A stretch of 10,936 nucleotides of DNA from NCBI GenBank assembly GCA_945860575.1, contig CAMAQQ010000022.1:1-10936 (forward strand), given 5' to 3'. The first letter of the stretch is position 1. Each line of letters starts with the position of its first letter. Positions 5,790-10,936 of the stretch are shown here, piece after piece. The notes beneath the pieces are model-generated. The model was given only the letters and a program-made list of their open reading frames with translations, had not been told where the DNA came from and ran no database searches. This stretch comes from Ferrithrix thermotolerans DSM 19514. GTDB taxonomy: Bacteria; Actinomycetota; Acidimicrobiia; Acidimicrobiales; Ilumatobacteraceae. The position numbers and the translations under genes were made by a program.

Positions 5790-8468
5790 CTAACGAAGCG
5801 CGCGCCGAACTCGTTCGCTGGCTTGAAGCGAAATTTTTCGCCCAAGACGATCTGAGACCTCGAACTCGTTGTGCACTTGCGAATCAATAGTTGAGATTTT
5901 GGCGTGGTGGATAATTACTTTGCTCCGTGCCAAACCTGCGGTGATATCCCGCAGTAATCCGTGGCGATCAGCACCTTCTATTCGCACTATTGAATGCCAA
6001 GGGTGCGCGCTCTGGTCAATCGCCACAGAAAGATTCAAAGAACCGCGTTGGACATTTGAGATCCGCCCGCGCAGTGAGTCGCGAACTACACCGTCTAAGG
6101 CGACCAAGTTTGGTTTTTGTGCACTTCGCACCGCGAATGTGTCAAGAACCGCGCCGTCAGGCCAAGTCGCAATGTCGGCATTGACGACACTCAACCCGAG
6201 CGATGCCAGTGCTCCCGACAGTCGAGCCAATAATGCAGGGCGGTCTTTTGTTGCAATGTTGATCAACCATTCGTTTTCAACTTTGTTTGTGCTTTGCACT
6301 GCGACCCGCGCATACCCAGCGCGTGGAAGTGGCTCAACTAATTCGGCGTGACGAACGAGTTCTTCCGCTGAGTGTGTCAGCACATAACTTGCAGGTGCAT
6401 TGGTAATTCGCGCATGGATATTCGTGTTTGTTGCCAATGATTGTGCCGCACGCAACCGCACTTCAAATGGGTCATTTGAACTTGAGTCAATTAAATCAGG
6501 GTGGGCAAGCACTTCTTGAACGCTGGTGATAATTTCGATCAACGCAAGATGTTGCGTTTCACTGAGATTGTCGTGGGCGATCAACAATTGTCGACATTGT
6601 TCGACTTTCTTGGGATTTTTAAGATGATTTGCAATCTGAGTTACTAACCGATTCGTAATTTGCAATGGCTCGGTTTGAGCGATTGCGTGCAACATCGCGC
6701 TGCCCTCGACGAGCAAAGTAATTTCAGAAGTCGTCGCAAGATCTAAATCAAGACGGCGAATCGCCTGCGCCCAATCTGCACCAGAGTCATCAATATCTTT
6801 GGCAAAGGCTGCAAGAACTATTTCATCAGATTCAGTCGCTGCAATTGAGGCATTTGAACAAATCGCATCAACTGTCGCAAACCGAAGCGCGTGTGTCGGG
6901 TCAAGTTCTGTTGCATCACTCGAACGCGCAGACATTGCGCTGGCAACTTCCGGCAAGGCGCGAGAAATCAAACCAACCGTGTCAAGAAATCGCCATGAGC
7001 GAACCGAACCATAACGCAACACGCGAAGCAAACCGATAGTCGCTTGTGTGTTCCAACTCAGAGTTGCATTTCGATGAAGTGCAAACCAATCAAGCATTTT
7101 GTCATTTGGTCTGGCATCAGTGACGAGCAGAGCGGTATCAAACCCGAGTTCAACAAGCATTCGCACAGGTGGCGTGCTGTTGAAAGAAATGACTTCGTCA
7201 TTAACAGAAAGCCAACCGTTCGCCGGTTCTTGGGACACTAAATCAGAATCGTCAGTTGCCAATAATTCTTTGCCTAGTCGCCAACGCAATAGTGGTGGTG
7301 CGATCAAAGTTGTTACAAGTACGACAACTAAAAGTGCGCCATACAAATCGTCGTCGAGAACGCCAGTGCGTAAACCGATTGTCGCAAAAATTAAACCAAC
7401 TTCTCCGCGTGGCAACATTCCAAAACCAATCGCCAACTTGTCGACTCGCACACCAGATGCTCCGACTGACGAAATTAGTTTGCCAAAAATGGCGACTGCG
7501 CTAAGCGCAGTGGCGATGCCAAGAACTTTTGCGTTGGCCATGCTCGAGATATCCGTGTTGATACCAATATTCAGAAAGAAGATTGGTATAAAAATATGAC
7601 CCAGTGAGTTGACATCACGTTCAACGCGTTCGTGTGCAACGATCCGCCGCAGCGAAAACCCGGCTACGAAGGCTCCGATGATTGGCGCGAGATTCGCGGC
7701 GTCGGCCAGCACCGCGAATCCGAGTGTGATGCCGATTGCGACAACTGGAATCGTCGCAGATGATTTGCTGAGTTTTGCAATTCTTGAAAACAATGCAGGA
7801 AATATTGTGAGCCCGATTGTGCTGGTGATAACGAGAAACACGATCGCGAGCGCTGTAGTCGAAACGATTGTGCCGATGCCAACCGATCCACGTTCAACGA
7901 TTCGAGTAATCACCGTCAGAATTATTAAACCCAGGACATCATCTGCCACTGCCGCACCAAGAACTATTCGCGCTTCGACGGTCGCTAACGCGCGTAAGTC
8001 GCCAAAAACTCTGGCTGTGATGCCAATACTTGTGGCAGTTAGTGCAGCGCCCAAAAACAGCGACGGCATAATCTCGTTGCCGAACAGAAAACCTGTGCCG
8101 ATACCTAAAACCATTGGCGCGACGACACCAATTACTCCAACAATTAGCGAAGCACGACCAACATTTTTTAATTCAAATACATCGGTCTCAAGACCAACTT
8201 GGAGCAACAAAATAATTACGCCGAATTCGGATAGCACATACAAAATCTCGTTTGTATTCACCAATCCAAGAACCGAGTTGCCGATCAATACTCCTGCCAA
8301 GATTTCACCGATTACTGCGGGTATCGCCAAGCGGTCTGAGACTTCGGCGGCGACTTTGGCGACAATTAAAATTATCGCTAAGTCAAGCAACACTTGGCTG
8401 ATATCAAGGCCACCATTTGCGCCGGTTGCCACCGAGTTGCCGAATAAATATACGAAATCGGCTTTCAC
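5790..8468 (-). CDS. CPA2-type cation/proton antiporter fused to a GlnD-like HD-degenerate plus tandem ACT sensor module
   Basis: 892 residues, about twice a bare CPA2 membrane domain. Residues 24-395 form the antiporter: 'PAVIGEILAGVLIG' (50-63), the double aspartate 'ADDVLG' (D176, D177) expected to carry the proton or ion, and 'LPRGEVGLIFATIGL' (352-366) with the conserved arginine. From about 418 the protein stops resembling Kef or NapA tails. 'RFLDTVGLISRALPEV' (493-508), 'LDPTHALRFATVDAI' (522-536) and 'LAAFAKDIDDSGADW' (552-566) follow the GlnD linker and HD domain, but the HD metal ligands appear lost (K557-D558 in place of His-Asp). Two ACT domains close the protein: 'KDRPALLARLSGALASLGL' (741-759) and 'ADRHGLLRDITAGLA' (833-847). 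GlnD ACT domains sense glutamine, so ligand gating of ion exchange is inferred. The exchanged ion (K+ or Na+) is unknown. GTG start, close behind a TATAGT box. Confidence 0.87.
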   Translation of the reverse strand: MKADFVYLFGNSVATGANGGLDISQVLLDLAIILIVAKVAAEVSDRLAIPAVIGEILAGVLIGNSVLGLVNTNEILYVLSEFGVIILLLQVGLETDVFELKNVGRASLIVGVIGVVAPMVLGIGTGFLFGNEIMPSLFLGAALTATSIGITARVFGDLRALATVEARIVLGAAVADDVLGLIILTVITRIVERGSVGIGTIVSTTALAIVFLVITSTIGLTIFPALFSRIAKLSKSSATIPVVAIGITLGFAVLADAANLAPIIGAFVAGFSLRRIVAHERVERDVNSLGHIFIPIFFLNIGINTDISSMANAKVLGIATALSAVAIFGKLISSVGASGVRVDKLAIGFGMLPRGEVGLIFATIGLRTGVLDDDLYGALLVVVLVTTLIAPPLLRWRLGKELLATDDSDLVSQEPANGWLSVNDEVISFNSTPPVRMLVELGFDTALLVTDARPNDKMLDWFALHRNATLSWNTQATIGLLRVLRYGSVRSWRFLDTVGLISRALPEVASAMSARSSDATELDPTHALRFATVDAICSNASIAATESDEIVLAAFAKDIDDSGADWAQAIRRLDLDLATTSEITLLVEGSAMLHAIAQTEPLQITNRLVTQIANHLKNPKKVEQCRQLLIAHDNLSETQHLALIEIITSVQEVLAHPDLIDSSSNDPFEVRLRAAQSLATNTNIHARITNAPASYVLTHSAEELVRHAELVEPLPRAGYARVAVQSTNKVENEWLINIATKDRPALLARLSGALASLGLSVVNADIATWPDGAVLDTFAVRSAQKPNLVALDGVVRDSLRGRISNVQRGSLNLSVAIDQSAHPWHSIVRIEGADRHGLLRDITAGLARSKVIIHHAKISTIDSQVHNEFEVSDRLGRKISLQASERVRRALR

Positions 8469-8478
8469 AATGAGAATA

Positions 8479-8484
8479 ACTATA
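8479..8484 (-). promoter_or_regulatory. candidate -10 box of the antiporter gene
   Basis: On the minus strand TATAGT lies 10 bases before the GTG start at 8468, giving a leader of only a few bases. No Shine-Dalgarno is seen before the GTG. This is a good hexamer for a housekeeping sigma factor; a -35 at the usual spacing is poor. It lies in the 127-base divergent gap shared with the acyl-CoA dehydrogenase gene. Confidence 0.45.
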
Positions 8485-8509
8485 CGAGTCTTATGTTGCG
8501 GGAGTTTTA

Positions 8510-8538
8510 ACAGTCTGTTTAAATCGCGAGCAGACTGT
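8510..8538. promoter_or_regulatory. perfect 8-bp inverted repeat (ACAGTCTG-N13-CAGACTGT) in a divergent promoter region
   Basis: The arms at 8510-8517 and 8531-8538 are perfect inverted copies, separated by 13 bases. The element sits between the divergent antiporter and acyl-CoA dehydrogenase starts, 42 bases upstream of the first and 58 bases upstream of the second. The right arm overlaps the CGAGCAGACT word (8527-8536) that recurs upstream of the FrhB-family gene. Position and symmetry suggest an operator for a dimeric repressor. It could instead form a hairpin, but no T-tract follows, so a terminator is unlikely. Confidence 0.5.
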
Positions 8539-8595
8539 GATTTGTCACATGGCTGCGGATGGACTCAACTACAGAAAACCAGTAAGAATAGTGGG

Positions 8596-9837
8596 ATGTT
8601 GACATATACACCCGAGGCCGAAGCGAGACGAGCAGAAGTTCGCCAGTGGCTCAAAGAAAACCTTCCACCAAAGTGGTTCGACAAAGACAACGAGATGACG
8701 GCGGCCGAGCGTAAAGAGTTCAACGCGTCATGGCCCGACAAATTATTTGCAGGTGGATGGATTTGTGCGACGTGGCCAAAAGAATATGGTGGCAAAGGAT
8801 TGAGCACGTTGGAGGGTGTAGTGCTTGCCGAAGAATTCGCCAACGCTGGCGCCCCGATGCGTGCTGATTTTTTCGGCGACACACTTGTTGGTCCGACATT
8901 GTTGCAGTGGGGCACCGAAGAACAAAAGCAAGAGTTTCTGCCGAAGATCTTGAGTGGCAAAATGAGTTGGTGTCAAGGTTTTAGCGAGCCCAATTCTGGT
9001 AGCGATCTCGCCAGCGTCAAGACGACTGCCGTGCTTGACGGTGATGAATGGATTATCAACGGACAAAAAGTTTGGACAACTCAAGGTCATCACGCAGATT
9101 ATTGTTTCTTGCTCACTCGAACCGACAAAGATTCGCCGAAACACAAAGGCATCTCGTATTTATTGGTTCCGATGAAACAACCTGGCATCGAAGTGCGTGG
9201 TATCACGCAACCAGATGGCACAGCAGAATTTTGCGAAGTTTTCTTCACTGACGCTCGTTGCCCGAAAGACAATGTTGTGGGTGGAGTGAATAACGGCTGG
9301 AAGGTCGCCAACAGCACACTTGCGTTCGAGCGTGGAATGAGCGCAACAACCGGCTATCGCCGGTTTGAAGAAGAATATAAATTGTTCGTTGCTCAAGCCA
9401 AGGCAAACGGAAAAATCAATGACGCTTCAATTCGTCAGCGATTGATGAAATACTACGAAAAGATACAGATCCTGCGGTTCAACGGTTTGCGCTCGCTGAG
9501 TTCAACGCTTGCTGGCACGAAAGATTTTGGTGTGATGGCACTTGGTGCGAGCAACAAGATGTTTTGGTCAGAGATGCACCAAAGCGCAATGGAACTCGGG
9601 CTTGATATTTACGGTCCGTATTCGATGTTGGTCGACACTGGCCCAGCGTCAGGCACTTGGCCCGGGGCATTGCGTGATAAGCGTCGTGCAAATTATCCTG
9701 CATCACCAATGATGTCGAGTTTCTTTTTTTCGCGTTCGGAAACAATTTGGGGTGGCACAAGCCAGATTCAGCGCAACATCGTTGGCGAACGCGTGTTGGC
9801 ATTGCCAAAGGAACCAAAACCTGCTGGTGGAGAGTAA
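8596..9837 (+). CDS. acyl-CoA dehydrogenase, FadE-like
   Basis: 413 residues: an FAD enzyme that oxidises an acyl-CoA to the 2,3-enoyl-CoA. The signature 'CQGFSEPNSGSDLAS' (126-140) and 'INGQKVWTTQGHHADY' mark the FAD and substrate domain. The C-terminal signature is 'IWGGTSQIQRNIVGERVLAL' (384-403). Where medium-chain enzymes carry the catalytic Glu just before GTSQIQ, this protein has Gly (G386); E245 in 'LAFERG' lies where isovaleryl- and long-chain-type enzymes carry theirs, so it is the likely base. Such proteins in actinobacteria often serve sterol, branched or unusual acyl-CoAs, sometimes as heterotetramers, but no partner subunit is seen here. The ATG at 8596 is chosen over an upstream in-frame extension because residues before it look nothing like the family and lie antisense to the antiporter. 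No Shine-Dalgarno; TAAGAAT at 8583-8589 may be its -10. Confidence 0.92.
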   Translation: MLTYTPEAEARRAEVRQWLKENLPPKWFDKDNEMTAAERKEFNASWPDKLFAGGWICATWPKEYGGKGLSTLEGVVLAEEFANAGAPMRADFFGDTLVGPTLLQWGTEEQKQEFLPKILSGKMSWCQGFSEPNSGSDLASVKTTAVLDGDEWIINGQKVWTTQGHHADYCFLLTRTDKDSPKHKGISYLLVPMKQPGIEVRGITQPDGTAEFCEVFFTDARCPKDNVVGGVNNGWKVANSTLAFERGMSATTGYRRFEEEYKLFVAQAKANGKINDASIRQRLMKYYEKIQILRFNGLRSLSSTLAGTKDFGVMALGASNKMFWSEMHQSAMELGLDIYGPYSMLVDTGPASGTWPGALRDKRRANYPASPMMSSFFFSRSETIWGGTSQIQRNIVGERVLALPKEPKPAGGE

Positions 9838-9853
9838 CTAGCATTAAAGCCCG

Positions 9854-10177
9854 ATGAACTTTCAAACTGCAATTCGTTCGGGGTTTCAGAATTACGCAAA
9901 CTTTAAAGGCCGTGCCACGCGCTCGGAATATTGGTGGTGGGCTCTGTTCACGGTGATTGTAAGTGTTTTGCTTTCATCAATTCATGAGTCGCTCGGCAAC
10001 TTGGGCTCGCTCGTCACACTGTTGCCGTCGATTGCAGTTGCGATTCGTCGAATGCATGATGTCGATCGAGTCGGCTGGTTTATCTTGTTGCCGATTTACA
10101 ATCTGGTTCTGGCTTTGCGACGGGGCGATTTGGGCGAGAATCGTTTTGGGCCGCCACCGCCACCAGCAAATATTTAA
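9854..10177 (+). CDS. DUF805 family small membrane protein
   Basis: This is a 107-residue inner-membrane protein of the DUF805 (YhaH-like) family, function unknown. Family hallmarks are 'FKGRATRSEYWWW' (17-29), 'IRRMHDVDRVGWFILLP' (64-80) and the tail 'GDLGENRFGPPPPP' (91-104). Hydrophobic stretches at about 28-43, 51-63 and 74-88 would make roughly three membrane segments, on the short side for the family. It follows the acyl-CoA dehydrogenase stop by 16 bases on the same strand and may be co-transcribed; no functional link between the two is evident. No clear Shine-Dalgarno precedes the ATG. It is convergent with methylglyoxal synthase, 32 bases apart. Confidence 0.88.
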   Translation: MNFQTAIRSGFQNYANFKGRATRSEYWWWALFTVIVSVLLSSIHESLGNLGSLVTLLPSIAVAIRRMHDVDRVGWFILLPIYNLVLALRRGDLGENRFGPPPPPANI

Positions 10178-10209
10178 TTTCGCGTTAAATCTCGCCTCAA
10201 ACTTCGCGT

Positions 10210-10650
10210 TTAGTATTTTGGCACGCGTCGTTGATAGACGCCAGCAAGAAGTGGTGAACTTAAAATAAAGTCGGCACTCGCTCGGTTGCACGCCACCGGA
10301 ATATTCCAGACAACTGCGATACGTAACAGCGCACGAATATCTGGGTCATGCGGTTGTGGCTCGAGCGGATCCCAAAAAAACAGCAATATATCGATGCCGG
10401 CCTCAGAGATTCGTGCACCGATTTGCTGGTCGCCACCAAGAGGTCCACTTCGCATTCGCTCAATGACTAGACCGGTGCTGTCGGCAATAAGTTGGCCAGT
10501 TGAGCCAGTCGCGATGAGGGTGTGTCGTTTGAGTTCGTCTTTGTGTTCGGTTGCCCACTCAAGCATTTCGCGCTTCATGTTGTCGTGGGCGACGAGAGCG
10601 ATGCGTTTGGTGGCTGGGCTCTCGATGTTTATCATTTCATTGGAGGACAT
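10210..10650 (-). CDS. mgsA: methylglyoxal synthase
   Basis: This 146-residue cytoplasmic enzyme converts dihydroxyacetone phosphate to methylglyoxal and phosphate, a bypass of lower glycolysis used when phosphate is short or sugar phosphates pile up. The active-site set is complete. H22 is in 'LVAHDNMK', the phosphate-binding 'GSTG' spans 49-52, the catalytic base D74 is in 'GPLGGDQQIG', D94 is in 'FWDPL', and H101 and D104 are in 'QPHDPDIRALLR'. These correspond to E. coli H19, D71, D91, H98 and D101 with a constant offset of three. The ATG at 10650 gives a short N-terminal tail; M6 (10635) is an alternative, and neither has a Shine-Dalgarno. The start is two bases from that of the divergent ogt-like gene. 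Confidence 0.95.
   Translation of the reverse strand: MSSNEMINIESPATKRIALVAHDNMKREMLEWATEHKDELKRHTLIATGSTGQLIADSTGLVIERMRSGPLGGDQQIGARISEAGIDILLFFWDPLEPQPHDPDIRALLRIAVVWNIPVACNRASADFILSSPLLAGVYQRRVPKY
10642..10647 (+). promoter_or_regulatory. Shine-Dalgarno of the ogt-like gene inside the mgsA 5' end
   Basis: GGAGGA lies five bases before the ATG at 10653. It is one of the few strong ribosome sites in the window and fixes that start; an in-frame TAA immediately precedes the ATG. On the opposite strand the same bases encode the Ser-Ser at residues 2-3 of methylglyoxal synthase. Confidence 0.75.
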
Positions 10651-10652
10651 AA

Positions 10653-10936
10653 ATGAAGGCTAGAGCAAAAACCAACTCAGACTTGACCGTATCGAAAGTG
10701 ATCGCAACGCCAATCGGCAAACTCACTTTGGTCGCGTCGCCAAAAGGTTTACAGCAAGTAATTTTCGGCGCAAAAAAGTTGCCCGGCACAAAAAGTGCTT
10801 CGACGAAAGCAAAGCTTTTTCTGACACAAACCGAACGGCAGTTGCGCGAGTATTTTGCTGGCGACCGCAAAAAGTTCTCGATCAAACTCGATATCTCGGG
10901 CACAGAGTTTCAAGAATCGGTTTGGCTCGCGCTGAA
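10653..10936 (+). CDS. ogt: methylated-DNA--protein-cysteine methyltransferase (Ogt type), 3' truncated by window end
   Basis: Ninety-four codons plus two bases are present before the window ends. The gene was found by direct translation from the ATG at 10653. The N-terminal domain reads 'VIATPIGKLTLVASPKGLQQ' (16-35), the typical beta-sheet opening of O6-alkylguanine-DNA alkyltransferases. It continues through 'ERQLREYFAGDRKKFSI' (61-77) to 'LDISGTEFQESVWLAL' (79-94), the junction to the DNA-binding domain. The family removes alkyl groups from O6 of guanine onto a cysteine in a PCHRV motif, which lies beyond the window and so cannot be checked. The start is supported by GGAGGA and by the preceding stop codon. 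Its promoter must lie within or across the mgsA gene. Confidence 0.9.
   Translation, partial: MKARAKTNSDLTVSKVIATPIGKLTLVASPKGLQQVIFGAKKLPGTKSASTKAKLFLTQTERQLREYFAGDRKKFSIKLDISGTEFQESVWLAL

Noticed and set aside
7609..8595. In-frame 329-codon open stretch upstream of the acyl-CoA dehydrogenase start, giving an apparent 742-residue protein
   Set aside because: It is wholly antisense to the antiporter membrane domain for most of its length, has no resemblance to the dehydrogenase family, and is rich in Thr, Ser, Ile and Pro as expected from reading hydrophobic codons backwards. The family N-terminus begins at 8596.
10140..10172. Proline run at the C-terminus of the DUF805 protein as a possible frameshift or stall element
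   Set aside because: Short Pro-rich tails after 'NRFGP' are normal in this family.
10173..10189. TTTAA-N7-TTAAA inverted repeat and a TTCGCGTT direct repeat (10179-10186, 10203-10210) between DUF805 and mgsA
   Set aside because: The stem is five A/T pairs without a GC core, so it is not a credible terminator. The direct repeat is eight bases long, appears only twice, and the second copy touches the mgsA stop.

Overview
The window looks like chromosomal DNA of an actinobacterium with moderate GC, judged by eye at roughly half. An Acidimicrobiia / Ilumatobacteraceae-like organism is my best guess. The strongest pointer is a three-gene minus-strand cassette (MSMEG_4193-family phosphomutase-like, DUF3090, SCO1664-family kinase-like) that as a set is characteristic of Actinobacteria. 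An FrhB/F420-type oxidoreductase and a FadE-like acyl-CoA dehydrogenase also fit. Several genes start with GTG or have a -10-like box 4-9 bases before the start and no Shine-Dalgarno, which is also common in Actinobacteria. I see no tRNA, rRNA, CRISPR array, insertion sequence or phage gene, and no gene-free stretch over 300 bases.

Layout. Positions 1-1116 (+) hold the 3' part of a GT-B-like surface-polysaccharide / glycerophosphotransferase-like gene cut by the window edge. It converges on the cassette at 2988-1125 (-), whose genes overlap each other. A family 5 uracil-DNA glycosylase (3031-3699, +) is divergent from the cassette, and its last codons run into a four-copy 14-bp tandem repeat. 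A minus-strand run follows from 8468 down to 3749: an 892-residue cation/proton antiporter, an FrhB-family iron-sulfur flavoprotein and a TauE/SafE permease, separated by 34 and 24 bases. Divergent from the antiporter lies an acyl-CoA dehydrogenase (8596-9837, +), then a small DUF805 membrane protein (9854-10177, +). Methylglyoxal synthase (10650-10210, -) and the 5' part of an Ogt-type methylguanine methyltransferase (10653 onward, +) end the window, their start codons only two bases apart.

The most unusual object is the antiporter. After a normal CPA2 membrane domain it carries about 475 extra residues that read like GlnD (PII uridylyltransferase / uridylyl-removing enzyme) without its nucleotidyltransferase domain: the GlnD linker helices, an HD-like domain whose metal ligands appear lost, and two C-terminal ACT domains. 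I infer an ion antiporter gated by a small ligand, possibly glutamine or another nitrogen-status signal. A 10-bp word is shared between the regions just upstream of this gene and of the FrhB gene. Upstream of the antiporter that word overlaps one arm of a perfect 8-bp inverted repeat, which may be an operator.
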